From positions 62,001 through 126,000 of the forward strand of contig JAHLEH010000001.1 of the NCBI GenBank assembly GCA_018883545.1: a DNA stretch of 64,000 bases, given 5' to 3'. The position numbers and the translations under genes were made by a program. Under the pieces are notes generated by a model. That model was not told where the DNA came from, searched no databases, and saw nothing but the letters and a program-made list of their open reading frames with translations. Source of the DNA: Marixanthotalea marina. Lineage in GTDB: Bacteria > Bacteroidota > Bacteroidia > Flavobacteriales > Flavobacteriaceae. This document shows, piece by piece, positions 17,834 to 25,936 of the stretch (positions within the stretch are counted from its first letter, which is position 1; each line of letters starts with the position of its first letter).

Positions 17834-18031
17834 ATGATGATACAAAAGAAAAGAAAAATTGCCTCAATCTTATTTGTATTAATAATAAGTACGGTCTGCT
17901 TGGCTCAAGGCGATGGTCTTCCGCCTCCTGGCCCCACACCTCCTCCTGGCCTTCCTATAGATGGTAGTGTTTTAGTTGGGCTCGTAGTAGGTTTATTTTA
18001 TGGGGTTAAAAAAATTTTAAAAAACAATTAA
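17834..18031 (+). CDS. Mini protein with PID-CTERM-like sorting signal
   Basis: 65 residues from the ATG at 17834 (an in-frame TTG at 17825 is less likely). It has an N-terminal signal peptide (ending STVCLAQ), a short Gly/Pro stretch (GDGLPPPGPTPPPGLPID), a hydrophobic segment (VLVGLVVGLFYGV) and a basic end (KKILKNN). Motif PID, then a membrane span, then a basic tail is the tripartite layout of PID-CTERM sorting signals, which I recall from Bacteroidota and take to be processed by an exosortase-like enzyme. The odd point is that there is almost no protein between the two signals. Its gene overlaps the convergent ribE stop by 4 nt. Confidence 0.7.
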   Translation: MMIQKKRKIASILFVLIISTVCLAQGDGLPPPGPTPPPGLPIDGSVLVGLVVGLFYGVKKILKNN

Positions 18032-18621
18032 AGGTTTTTTAATTCTAAAAGCCTCGAAACATATTTCCCTAACACATCAAATTCTAAATTAACTTCGGTT
18101 CCAACTTTAAAAGTGTTAAAGTTAGTATGTTCGTAGGTATAAGGTATAATGGCTACACTAAAGCTATCTTTCTTTGAATTAACCACTGTTAAACTAGTGC
18201 CATTTACGGTTACAGAGCCTTTTTCTATGGTAATATTATTTAACTTGGAATCGTATTTAAAAGTAAACACCCAACTGCCATTTTCTTGGTCAATTCCCGT
18301 ACAAACAGCTGTTTGGTCTACATGACCTTGCACAATATGACCATCTAACCGGTCGCCCAACCTCATAGCGCGTTCAAGATTAACCCTGTCTTTAACTTTC
18401 AAAGATTTTAAATTGGTTTTATCTAATGTTTCCTTTATAGCAGTAACAGTATATTCATCATTATTAATATGAACCACCGTTAAGCAAACCCCATTGTGCG
18501 CCACACTTTGATCGATTTTCAATTCATTGGTCAAAGTACTTTTTACGGTTATATGAAGATTATCCTGTTCTTCTTTTAAATTAGTTACAACGCCTATATC
18601 TTCAATAATTCCGGTAAACAT
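18028..18621 (-). CDS. ribE: Riboflavin synthase, alpha subunit
   Basis: Catalyses the last step of riboflavin synthesis, dismutation of two 6,7-dimethyl-8-ribityllumazine molecules. The 197-residue protein starts with the diagnostic MFTGIIEDIG and shows two lumazine-binding barrels in tandem: VAHNGVCLTVV in the first and VNGTSLTVV in the second, each followed by an IxxTxxxTNL/TNF strand. Length is typical. It is a single gene here; no FMN riboswitch is recognisable upstream. ribF, the next enzyme of the flavin route, is at 47.7 kb. Confidence 0.95.
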   Translation of the reverse strand: MFTGIIEDIGVVTNLKEEQDNLHITVKSTLTNELKIDQSVAHNGVCLTVVHINNDEYTVTAIKETLDKTNLKSLKVKDRVNLERAMRLGDRLDGHIVQGHVDQTAVCTGIDQENGSWVFTFKYDSKLNNITIEKGSVTVNGTSLTVVNSKKDSFSVAIIPYTYEHTNFNTFKVGTEVNLEFDVLGKYVSRLLELKNL

Positions 18622-18642
18622 ATTATTATCTGTTTATTTATT

Positions 18643-18650
18643 TAAATTTG
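18643..18650 (+). promoter_or_regulatory. -7 box (TAAATTTG) for pdxA
   Basis: Matches the Bacteroidota consensus TAnnTTTG and ends 36 nt before the chosen pdxA start. No TTG is present at the expected -33 position. Its presence also argues against the TTG start at 18648, which overlaps the box. Confidence 0.5.
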
Positions 18651-18686
18651 CAGCATCAAAATTACAAACAAAAGTTATCATTTTTA

Positions 18687-19748
18687 ATGAAGAAATCAGA
18701 AAATATAGTAGTTGGCATATCAATTGGCGATATAAACGGCATTGGTGGGGAAGTGATTTTAAAAACCTTTGAAGATGATAGAATTTTGGAGTTTTGCACG
18801 CCGGTTATCTTCGCTTCTTCTAAAGTGATGACCTATTTTAAAAACCATTTCAATTCCCAAATCAGCTTTAACGACATAAACAATATAAACCAGCTATCCC
18901 ATGGAAAGGTTAATGTGTTTAATTGTTGGAACGAAAATGTGATGGTCGATTTTGGCAAAGAAGACCCAACCATTGGAAAATATGCCATAAAGTCGCTACA
19001 AGCTGCAACCAATGCTTTAAAACAAAGCGATGTGGATGTTTTGGTAACGGCTCCTATAAACAAACACAATATTCAGTCCAAGGACTTCAAGTTTCCTGGT
19101 CATACCGATTATTTAGCCAAGGAATTAAAAGGCGAAAGCTTAATGTTTATGGTATCTAATTCATTAAGAATCGGATTGTTAACAGACCATGTGCCCGTAA
19201 AAAATATTGTAGACCACATTACACCAAAATTGATTGAGAAAAAATTAGACACCGTTTACCAATCGTTACAAAAAGATTTTAAAATAAATAAACCTAAAAT
19301 TGCTGTGCTTGGTATTAATCCTCATACTGGTGATAATGGTGTTATAGGCAATGAAGACGATACGGTTTTAAGACCTACGTTGAAAAAAATTAGGGAAAGC
19401 GGCAAACTCGTTTTTGGCCCTTATGCCGCCGATAGTTTCTTTGGCTCTAGCAATTTTAAAAATTTCGATGCCATTATAGCTTCTTACCACGACCAAGGTT
19501 TAATCCCTTTTAAAACCTTGTCTTTTGGCCAAGGTGTAAATTATACTGCTGGTTTAAACAAGGTTAGAACCTCTCCAGACCATGGCACCGCTTACGAAAT
19601 TGCTGGTAAAGGCGAGGCCGACGAAAATTCATTTAAAGAAGCCATTTTTACCGCTATACATATTTATAAAAATCGATTGGATTACGAAGAACTTACGGCC
19701 AACCCATTAAAAAAATCGCGTAAAGCAGACAAAAAAGATTACGATTAA
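18687..19748 (+). CDS. pdxA: 4-hydroxythreonine-4-phosphate dehydrogenase
   Basis: Enzyme of the DXP-dependent pyridoxal phosphate pathway; oxidises 4-phosphohydroxy-L-threonine with NAD. I start at 18687 (MKKSENIVVGISIGD), because the upstream TTG lies inside a promoter box. The protein has 353 residues with GISIGDINGIGGEV at the N-terminus, VLVTAPINKHN, the PGHTDYLA metal-binding segment, LGINPHTGDNG and ASYHDQGLIPFK, all conserved in PdxA including the metal-binding His residues. Slightly longer than enterobacterial PdxA at the C-terminus, where it is Lys-rich. Confidence 0.93.
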   Translation: MKKSENIVVGISIGDINGIGGEVILKTFEDDRILEFCTPVIFASSKVMTYFKNHFNSQISFNDINNINQLSHGKVNVFNCWNENVMVDFGKEDPTIGKYAIKSLQAATNALKQSDVDVLVTAPINKHNIQSKDFKFPGHTDYLAKELKGESLMFMVSNSLRIGLLTDHVPVKNIVDHITPKLIEKKLDTVYQSLQKDFKINKPKIAVLGINPHTGDNGVIGNEDDTVLRPTLKKIRESGKLVFGPYAADSFFGSSNFKNFDAIIASYHDQGLIPFKTLSFGQGVNYTAGLNKVRTSPDHGTAYEIAGKGEADENSFKEAIFTAIHIYKNRLDYEELTANPLKKSRKADKKDYD

Positions 19749-19858
19749 AATTAGATTGATAAAGCACTTAAAATCAAACTCAAAAGTCATTTATACAGGT
19801 TAGCAATCATTGCCAAGAAAAAAAAGTTTATTAGTAACGTGCCTTAAATAAAAATTTA

Positions 19859-19866
19859 TATATTTG
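19859..19866 (+). promoter_or_regulatory. -7 box (TATATTTG) for DUF177-rpmF
   Basis: Perfect TAnnTTTG match ending 22 nt before the DUF177 start codon at 19889. No good TTG lies at the -33 position. Probable promoter of the DUF177-rpmF unit. Confidence 0.5.
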
Positions 19867-19888
19867 CAGGCTCAAAATAGATGTGATA

Positions 19889-20434
19889 ATGAAGCCTTTA
19901 AAAGAATTCACAATCCCATTTGTAGGATTAAAAATAGCAACACATCACTTTGAGTTTAAAATTGAAAAAACGTTCTTTGAATATTTTGAATATGAAGACT
20001 TTAATGATGTAAATGTTGATGTAAAAGTAGATTTAGACAAAAAAACAACTTTGCTGGATCTGCATTTTAAAATCTCAGGAACCGTTAATGTTAATTGCGA
20101 TTTAACCAACGAGCCTTACGACCAAAAAATTAAAAACAGTTTTAATTTGGTGGTTAAGTTTGGCGAGGAATATAACGATGAAGATACAGACATCTTAATT
20201 ATTCCACATGGCGAGTACGAAATTAACATTCAACAATATATTTATGAGCTAATTGTACTTTCAGTACCAATTAAACGCGTACACCCTGGGGTTGAAGACG
20301 GCACGTTAAATTCAGACATACTCAAAAAATTAGAAGAATTAAGTCCAAAAACAAACAAAGAGGAAGAAACAAAAGACGAAGAGGAGATAGATCCTCGCTG
20401 GAATACATTAAAAAAACTATTAACGGATAAATAA
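19889..20434 (+). CDS. DUF177 (YceD-like) protein
   Basis: 181 residues starting at MKPLKEFTIPF; the GTG six bases upstream is less likely. DUF177/YceD proteins are encoded just before rpmF in most bacteria, and in some organisms take part in 23S rRNA or ribosome maturation. The features here are the central TVNVNCDLTNEPYD segment, in which a Cys and an Asp-Leu pair replace the more usual two-Cys pattern, the conserved ELIVLSVPIKRVHP strand, and the C-terminal DPRWNTLKKLL, which is the strongest family signature. rpmF begins 9 nt downstream, so the two are co-transcribed. Confidence 0.88.
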   Translation: MKPLKEFTIPFVGLKIATHHFEFKIEKTFFEYFEYEDFNDVNVDVKVDLDKKTTLLDLHFKISGTVNVNCDLTNEPYDQKIKNSFNLVVKFGEEYNDEDTDILIIPHGEYEINIQQYIYELIVLSVPIKRVHPGVEDGTLNSDILKKLEELSPKTNKEEETKDEEEIDPRWNTLKKLLTDK

Positions 20435-20443
20435 ACATAAAAA

Positions 20444-20647
20444 ATGGCACATCCTAAAAGAAAAACTTCTAAAACAAGAAGAGACAAAAGAAGAACCCAT
20501 TATAAAGCAACTGCGCCAACAATTGCTACATGTCCAACAACTGGTGAAGCTCACTTATTTCACAGAGCACATTGGCATGAAGGAAAACTATACTACAGAG
20601 GTCAGGTTTTAATCGACAATTCTGAAGAAGTAGAAAATTTAGCATAA
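20444..20647 (+). CDS. rpmF: 50S ribosomal protein L32
   Basis: 67-residue basic ribosomal protein. The start [20 protein letters not shown] and the YRGQVLIDN segment are typical of Bacteroidota L32. Of the zinc-ribbon Cys positions only one is visible ([10 protein letters not shown]), so it is of the zinc-free or reduced type. Followed by a strong terminator, so the DUF177-rpmF message ends before fabH. Confidence 0.96.
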   Translation: MAHPKRKTSKTRRDKRRTHYKATAPTIATCPTTGEAHLFHRAHWHEGKLYYRGQVLIDNSEEVENLA

Positions 20648-20669
20648 TACTTATATGCACGCATATATT

Positions 20670-20697
20670 AAAACGCTCAGACTTGAGCGTTTTTTTT
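20670..20697 (+). terminator. Terminator after rpmF
   Basis: Stem AAAACGCTCA and TGAGCGTTTT, loop GACT, followed by a T-run. It lies 22 nt after the rpmF stop and separates rpmF from fabH. Confidence 0.92.
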
Positions 20698-20748
20698 ATG
20701 ATATATTTTTATAAGAAAACAAAAACCACTTAATTTGTGAAATATTTA

Positions 20749-20813
20749 GACCAAAAATCATTAATTTGAACAAATTTTTACCATTTTTTTCAAATTTTGA
20801 TGAATTTTTGGTC
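20749..20813 (+). repeat. Long imperfect inverted repeat upstream of fabH
   Basis: GACCAAAAAT (20749-20758) is repeated inverted as ATTTTTGGTC (20804-20813), and the pairing continues inward through CAT/ATG and TTTGAA/TTCAAA. The full arms are about 22-25 nt, with a loop near 20771-20789. The structure ends 17 nt before the fabH start codon, so it would form in the fabH leader or act as an operator. Confidence 0.65.
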
Positions 20814-20830
20814 AAATCAATTATAAAGCT

Positions 20831-21823
20831 ATGAGTAAAATCACTGCGGCAATTACAGCTGTAGGTGCTTATGTACCAGAATATGTGTTAACCAATAAAA
20901 TGCTTGAAAATATGGTTGACACGAACGACGAATGGATAACCACACGTACGGGTATTAAAGAACGTCGAATTCTTAAAGATGAAGGCAAAGGTACTTCTTA
21001 TTTAGCTATTAAAGCTGCCCAAGACCTCATCAACAAAAAAGGCATTGACCCCAAAACCATAGAACTTGTTATTGTAGCCACTGCAACTCCAGATATGAAA
21101 GCAGCTTCAACTGCTTCTTTTACGGCTACCGAAATTGGCGCTACAAATGCATTTTCATTTGATATGGATGCCGCTTGTTCCAGTTTTCTATATGGCATGT
21201 CCGTAGCCGCCAGTTATATTGAATCTGGACGCTATAAAAACGTGCTGTTGATTGGAGCAGATAAAATGTCCTCAATTATTAATTATGAAGATAGAGCCAC
21301 ATGTATCATCTTTGGCGATGGTGCAGGTGCCGTTTTATTTGAACCCAATACAGAAGGTTTAGGTCTACAAGATGAATATTTAAGAAGTGATGGTTCTGGT
21401 AGGGATTTTTTACAAGCTACCTATGGTGGCTCATCCTATCCCATAACTGCTGAGGCCATAGAAAAAGGCGGTCAATATGCCTTTCAAGAAGGACGAACTG
21501 TTTTTAAAAATGCTGTTTTTAACATGGCCGATGCCACTGTAAAAATCATGGATAGAAACGGATTAACAAAAGAAGATGTGTCTTGGTTGGTAGCACATCA
21601 AGCAAATAAGCGCATTATTGATGCTACAGCCCAACGCATCGATTTGGAAGAAGAAAAAGTAATGACCAATATTGAAAAATATGGCAATACAACATCTGCC
21701 ACATTACCTTTGTTATTAAATGACTACGAATCAAAACTAAAAAAAGGAGACAACTTAATATTTGCCGCTTTTGGTGGCGGATTTAACTGGGGGTCTATCT
21801 ATTTAAAATGGGCCTATAATTGA
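20831..21823 (+). CDS. fabH: Beta-ketoacyl-ACP synthase III
   Basis: Starts fatty acid synthesis by condensing an acyl-CoA with malonyl-ACP. The 330-residue protein has the catalytic triad: Cys116 in DMDAACSSFLYG, His in VAHQANKRI and Asn in YGNTTSAT, with the C-terminal FAAFGGGFNWGS loop. Full length. It is followed by accB (38 nt) and accC, making a fatty-acid initiation unit. The leader contains a long inverted repeat, the only visible candidate for specific regulation. Confidence 0.96.
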   Translation: MSKITAAITAVGAYVPEYVLTNKMLENMVDTNDEWITTRTGIKERRILKDEGKGTSYLAIKAAQDLINKKGIDPKTIELVIVATATPDMKAASTASFTATEIGATNAFSFDMDAACSSFLYGMSVAASYIESGRYKNVLLIGADKMSSIINYEDRATCIIFGDGAGAVLFEPNTEGLGLQDEYLRSDGSGRDFLQATYGGSSYPITAEAIEKGGQYAFQEGRTVFKNAVFNMADATVKIMDRNGLTKEDVSWLVAHQANKRIIDATAQRIDLEEEKVMTNIEKYGNTTSATLPLLLNDYESKLKKGDNLIFAAFGGGFNWGSIYLKWAYN

Positions 21824-21861
21824 TTTAACTAACCAAACCTAAAATAATTAAATAGCAAATT

Positions 21862-22347
21862 ATGGATATTAAAGAGATTCAAAACTTAATCAAGTTTGTA
21901 GCCAAGTCAGGGGCAAGCGAGGTTAAATTAGAAATGGATGATATAAAAATCACCATTAAAACCGGACAAGAGTCAGATACCACAGTACACTATGCTCCTG
22001 TTGCTCCTCAACAAATACCACAAGCTGCTGCTGCACCTCCAGTAGCCGCAGTAGAAGCACCTAAACAAGCCGAACCAGCTGCTGCCGAAAGTAAAGCAGA
22101 GTCTAAATACATAACAATTAAATCGCCCATTATTGGTACTTTTTATAGAAAACCTTCTCCAGACAAACCTTTGTTTGTAGAGGTTGGACAAACCATTGCA
22201 GAGGGCGATGTACTTTGTATTATTGAGGCCATGAAACTTTTCAACGAAATTGAATCTGAAGTTTCAGGAAAAGTAGTTAAGATTTTGGTTGAAGATTCTT
22301 CTCCTGTAGAGTTCGATCAGCCATTATTTTTAATAGACCCATCATAA
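21862..22347 (+). CDS. accB: Biotin carboxyl carrier protein of acetyl-CoA carboxylase
   Basis: 161 residues. The N-terminal part ([20 protein letters not shown]) is the conserved AccB helix; a Pro/Ala-rich linker at about 46-80 ([14 protein letters not shown] and so on) follows; the C-terminal biotinyl domain carries EAMKLFNEI with biotinylated Lys125. Carries the carboxyl group from AccC to the carboxyltransferase, whose accA and accD genes are not in the window. Confidence 0.95.
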   Translation: MDIKEIQNLIKFVAKSGASEVKLEMDDIKITIKTGQESDTTVHYAPVAPQQIPQAAAAPPVAAVEAPKQAEPAAAESKAESKYITIKSPIIGTFYRKPSPDKPLFVEVGQTIAEGDVLCIIEAMKLFNEIESEVSGKVVKILVEDSSPVEFDQPLFLIDPS

Positions 22348-22355
22348 TCTGTTAA

Positions 22356-22411
22356 AAATTCCAGTACATAAATCCCTAAATCCAACCATTGGTATTTGGA
22401 GATTGGAATTT
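22356..22411. repeat. Inverted repeat in the accB-accC spacer
   Basis: AAATTCCA (22356-22363) and TGGAATTT (22404-22411) are perfect inverted copies, with further short complementary words (TCCAA and TTGGA) inside. The 87-nt spacer is otherwise without features. It may be a dispersed repeat or an RNA stem between two co-expressed genes. Confidence 0.4.
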
Positions 22412-22434
22412 GTAATTTTTAATTCAAATATGTG

Positions 22435-23790
22435 ATGTTTAAAAAAATATTGATTGCCAATAGAGGCGAAATTGCCTTGCGTGTTATAAGAACCTGTAAG
22501 GAAATGGGCATTAAAACGGTTGCTGTTTACTCTACTGCCGACGCCGAGAGTTTACACGTGAAATTTGCCGACGAAGCCGTTTGTATTGGCCCTCCTGCCA
22601 GTAAAGATTCTTACCTTAAAATATCAAACATTATAGCGGCTGCAGAAATAACCAATGCAGATGCTATTCACCCTGGTTACGGATTTTTATCAGAAAACGC
22701 CAAATTTTCAAAAATCTGTGAAGAGCACAATATAAAATTTATTGGGGCTACTTCTGAAATGATTGACCAGATGGGAGACAAAGCCAACGCAAAGGCTACT
22801 ATGAAAGCTGCGGGCGTACCATGTGTGCCTGGTAGCGAAGGTGTTCTTAAGAATTATGAAGAATGCGAAAAAGTAGCAAAAGAAATTGGATTTCCCGTGA
22901 TGCTTAAAGCTTCAGCAGGTGGTGGTGGTAAAGGCATGCGCGCTGTTTGGAAACCCGAAAAATTGAAAGATGCCTGGGATTCTGCCAGACAAGAAAGTAA
23001 AGCCGCTTTTGGTAACGACGATATGTATATGGAAAAACTTATTGAAGAACCAAGACATATCGAGATTCAAGTGGTTGGAGATGCTACAGGGAAAGCTTGT
23101 CATCTGTCTGAAAGAGACTGTTCTGTACAACGTCGCCATCAAAAATTAACAGAGGAGACTCCTTCTCCATTTATGACCGACGAACTTCGTGAAAAAATGG
23201 GCAATGCAGCCGTTAAAGCTGCCGAATATATAAAATATGAAGGTGCCGGAACCATAGAATTTCTTGTAGACAAACACAGAAATTTCTACTTCATGGAAAT
23301 GAATACACGTATTCAGGTAGAACACCCTATTACAGAACAAGTAATTGATTTCGATTTAATACGTGAGCAAATATTGGTTGCAGCAGGTGTGCCAATTTCT
23401 GGTAAAAACTATACACCTAAGCTTCACTCTATAGAATGTAGAATTAACGCAGAAGACCCTTATAATGGGTTCAGGCCATCACCTGGCATGATTACTACAC
23501 TTCATGCCCCAGGTGGTCATGGTGTGCGCTTGGATACGCACGTGTATGCAGGATACACCATTCCGCCAAACTACGACTCTATGATCGCCAAATTAATAAC
23601 AACGGCGCAAACAAGAGAAGAGGCCATCAGTAAAATGAAACGTGCGTTGGATGAGTTTGTGATTGAAGGCGTAAAAACCACCATTCCTTTCCACAGACAA
23701 CTCATGGAACATCCCGATTATATTGCTGGTAATTACACCACCAAGTTTATGGAGGATTTTGTAATGAAAAAACAAGAAATAGAAGAATAA
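22435..23790 (+). CDS. accC: Biotin carboxylase subunit of acetyl-CoA carboxylase
   Basis: ATP-dependent carboxylation of the biotin on AccB. The start is the ATG at 22435 ([19 protein letters not shown]), one codon after a GTG. The ATP-grasp features are complete: [12 protein letters not shown] glycine loop, [25 protein letters not shown] and [15 protein letters not shown] with the catalytic Arg, then the C-terminal biotin carboxylase domain ([16 protein letters not shown]). 451 residues, normal length. Ends with a perfect-palindrome terminator. Confidence 0.96.
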   Translation: MFKKILIANRGEIALRVIRTCKEMGIKTVAVYSTADAESLHVKFADEAVCIGPPASKDSYLKISNIIAAAEITNADAIHPGYGFLSENAKFSKICEEHNIKFIGATSEMIDQMGDKANAKATMKAAGVPCVPGSEGVLKNYEECEKVAKEIGFPVMLKASAGGGGKGMRAVWKPEKLKDAWDSARQESKAAFGNDDMYMEKLIEEPRHIEIQVVGDATGKACHLSERDCSVQRRHQKLTEETPSPFMTDELREKMGNAAVKAAEYIKYEGAGTIEFLVDKHRNFYFMEMNTRIQVEHPITEQVIDFDLIREQILVAAGVPISGKNYTPKLHSIECRINAEDPYNGFRPSPGMITTLHAPGGHGVRLDTHVYAGYTIPPNYDSMIAKLITTAQTREEAISKMKRALDEFVIEGVKTTIPFHRQLMEHPDYIAGNYTTKFMEDFVMKKQEIEE

Positions 23791-23794
23791 ATAG

Positions 23795-23827
23795 AAAGTC
23801 CCGATTAATTAATCGGGACTTTTTTTA
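23795..23827 (+). terminator. Terminator after accC
   Basis: A 14-bp perfect palindrome AAAGTCCCGATTAA and TTAATCGGGACTTT with no unpaired loop bases at its centre, followed by a T-run. It closes the fabH-accB-accC unit. Confidence 0.92.
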
Positions 23828-23853
23828 AACATTTAAGTTATTCTCTAGCCATA

Positions 23854-24549
23854 ATGTTCAAAAAACTAACCAAATTTATTTTAAAAACCACCTTGTGGTT
23901 TGTGGTTATTTCTATAGCCTTAGTTGTTATATTTAGGTGGGTTCCGGTGCCAATTACCCCTTTAATGGTGATACGGTATTTTGAAAAAACCGATAGCAAT
24001 ACAGAAAAAATTTGGAAGCACGATTGGGTTTCTATTGATGCTATTTCCAAAAACCTGCAATTAGCCGTAATTTGCAGTGAGGATCAAAATTTCCTGTCGC
24101 ACCATGGTTTCGATTTAAAAGCCATTGAAAAAGCAATCGAGCATAATAAAAAAGGCAAACGTACCCGAGGCGCCAGTACCATAAGCCAACAAACAGCTAA
24201 AAATGTGTTTTTATGGCCACAACGTAGTTGGATTCGAAAAGGTTTGGAAACTTATTTTACTTTTTTAATAGAACTCATTTGGCCTAAAGAACGCATTATG
24301 GAAGTGTATTTAAACAGCATTGAAATGGGTAACGGCATTTATGGCGCTGAGGCCGCTTCACAATATTGGTTTAAAAAACCAGCTTCAAAATTAACCCAAT
24401 ACCAAGCAGCGGCCATAGCTGCTGTTTTACCAAACCCAAGGCGCTATAGGGCAAGTCCTGCTTCGGCTTACATACAAGGTAGACAAAACTGGATTGTGAC
24501 TCAAATGGGTTATTTCGGAAAATTGGATTATACAAAGAATGAAAAATAG
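23854..24549 (+). CDS. mtgA: Monofunctional peptidoglycan transglycosylase
   Basis: Family GT51 enzyme that polymerises lipid II glycan strands. The 231-residue protein has one N-terminal span (about 9-27), then the GT51 motifs: EDQNFLSHHGFD (catalytic Glu), RGASTISQQTAKN, RKGLETYFTFLIE, KERIMEVYLNSIEMGNGIYG and AAIAAVLPNPRRY. No transpeptidase domain follows, hence monofunctional. Its 3' end overlaps the next gene by 11 nt. Confidence 0.95.
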   Translation: MFKKLTKFILKTTLWFVVISIALVVIFRWVPVPITPLMVIRYFEKTDSNTEKIWKHDWVSIDAISKNLQLAVICSEDQNFLSHHGFDLKAIEKAIEHNKKGKRTRGASTISQQTAKNVFLWPQRSWIRKGLETYFTFLIELIWPKERIMEVYLNSIEMGNGIYGAEAASQYWFKKPASKLTQYQAAAIAAVLPNPRRYRASPASAYIQGRQNWIVTQMGYFGKLDYTKNEK

Positions 24550-25000
24550 CCATCAACTTAAAGTAAAGTTACAAGAACACTGTTTGCAATTCATTGAAAA
24601 CAAACTGCAAACCATTCAAAATACCATTAAAGAAATACAAGAGTCTTTAACGTCTGAAACCAAAAGCAGCGCTGGCGATAAACACGAAACGGGCAGAGCC
24701 ATGTTGCAACTGGAACGTGAAAAGGCAGGCAATCAATTGGCTGAAATATTAAAAACAAAAAGCTATTTTTCTAAAATAAATTTTGAAAAAACAAGTCAGA
24801 CCATAGGCGTTGGCAGCATGGTTTTCACTTCAAAATCAAATTATTTTATTGCCATTAGTGCTGGTGAAATTACTGCTGAAAACACTCGTTTTTTTGCTGT
24901 TTCACCCAACACTCCTATCGGTAAATTATTAATTGGTAAAACGGTTGGTGATACTGTAAACTTTAGAGAACAGGCCTTCAAAATTCAATCTATTTACTGA
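24539..25000 (+). CDS. GreA/GreB-like C-terminal domain protein
   Basis: 153 residues. The N-terminal half is a predicted coiled coil (about 5-75) containing GDKHETGRAMLQLEREKAGNQ. The C-terminal half resembles the FKBP-like domain of transcript-cleavage factors GreA and GreB: FAVSPNTPIGKLLIGKTVGD then a final hydrophobic strand. The coiled coil lacks the usual acidic tip of GreA, so RNA cleavage activity is uncertain; it could be a GreA-like secondary-channel regulator. Overlaps mtgA by 11 nt and the convergent ABC gene by 7 nt. Confidence 0.7.
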   Translation: MKNSHQLKVKLQEHCLQFIENKLQTIQNTIKEIQESLTSETKSSAGDKHETGRAMLQLEREKAGNQLAEILKTKSYFSKINFEKTSQTIGVGSMVFTSKSNYFIAISAGEITAENTRFFAVSPNTPIGKLLIGKTVGDTVNFREQAFKIQSIY

Positions 25001-25905
25001 TTGGAAAGGCAAACTTCTATTTCAGGTTCTATTTTGTTTGGGTGTTCAAAAAACACCTTTTCTCCATTTAAGTCTGCTTGAATCAAATAATGATTGCCTT
25101 TGTAATAGGCTTTCTTAACAATGACTTTCAAATCAGATGCTTCAACGACTTTTAATTGATGTGCATACACAATGCCGTAAGGTTCCACTTCATTAAACTC
25201 ACCAAAAAAAGATGCGATCAATTTATTGTTTGGATTGTTATATAGGTTTTCTGGTGTGTCGTTGGCAATAATTTTAGATTGATGCAAGACAATCATTTGA
25301 TCTGAAAACGACAAAACATCATCTTTATCGTGTGTGGCTACAATACACGTTATTTTTTTATCTTTTAAATACTCAAACAAACTTCTGCGCAACGAATGTT
25401 TCTTGAAATTATCTATATGGCTAAAAGGTTCATCCAACAAAAGTACTTCTGGTTCGTTGGCTATAGCTCTGGCCAAGGCCACCCGTTGTTTTTGTCCGCC
25501 ACTTAAATTCTTCACTTTTTTGTCTGCAAATTCAGTTAGTTCAACAACCTCTAAAAGTTCTTTTGTTCTTTCCAGTTTTTCCTCAGGATAAAAATTAGAC
25601 AAAAATTCTCCAATGTTTTCAGCAACCGAAGTATATGGCATTAAATCAAATTCTTGAGCCACATATTTCATGAAATATGGTCCTGTAATAAGATTGAATT
25701 TCGGCCCTAAAATTTCTTGATCGTTCCAAAAAATGTGTCCTTGGTTTAAATCATAAGTACCATAAAGTAGTTTTAAAAGGGTACTTTTTCCCGATCCACT
25801 TTCACCAATAATGGAAATGTGTTCTCCTAATTTACCCTTAAAACTAATATTATCTAGGACAGGTTCTTTGCCGTAATTAAAAGAAATGTTTTTTACTTGA
25901 AGCAT
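24994..25905 (-). CDS. ABC transporter ATP-binding protein, no permease nearby
   Basis: 303 residues with all ABC motifs: Walker A GESGSGKST near 34-42, Q-loop VAQEFD, signature LSGGQKQR, Walker B VLLLDEP and the H-loop VATHD. The 70-residue C-terminal extension (after SFFGEFNEV) has the small beta-domain look of TOBE-type regulatory tails, as in spermidine or sulfate importers. No permease or binding protein is adjacent on either side. The gene is flanked by a convergent and a same-strand enzyme gene. Confidence 0.88.
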   Translation of the reverse strand: MLQVKNISFNYGKEPVLDNISFKGKLGEHISIIGESGSGKSTLLKLLYGTYDLNQGHIFWNDQEILGPKFNLITGPYFMKYVAQEFDLMPYTSVAENIGEFLSNFYPEEKLERTKELLEVVELTEFADKKVKNLSGGQKQRVALARAIANEPEVLLLDEPFSHIDNFKKHSLRRSLFEYLKDKKITCIVATHDKDDVLSFSDQMIVLHQSKIIANDTPENLYNNPNNKLIASFFGEFNEVEPYGIVYAHQLKVVEASDLKVIVKKAYYKGNHYLIQADLNGEKVFFEHPNKIEPEIEVCLSNQ

Positions 25906-25936
25906 CTCGCAAAAATAACATAATTAAATGGCCTTA

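Noticed and set aside
18622..18686. FMN riboswitch near ribE
   Set aside because: The ribE leader is only a short AT-rich spacer shared with pdxA; no riboswitch-like stems were seen.
22350..22434. Terminator between accB and accC
   Set aside because: The inverted repeat there has no T-run; accC is expected to be co-expressed with accB.
24539..25000. 3-oxoacyl-ACP synthase label for the Gre-like protein
   Set aside because: I recall this label on similar proteins, but there is no condensing-enzyme motif; the C-terminal domain is Gre/FKBP-like.
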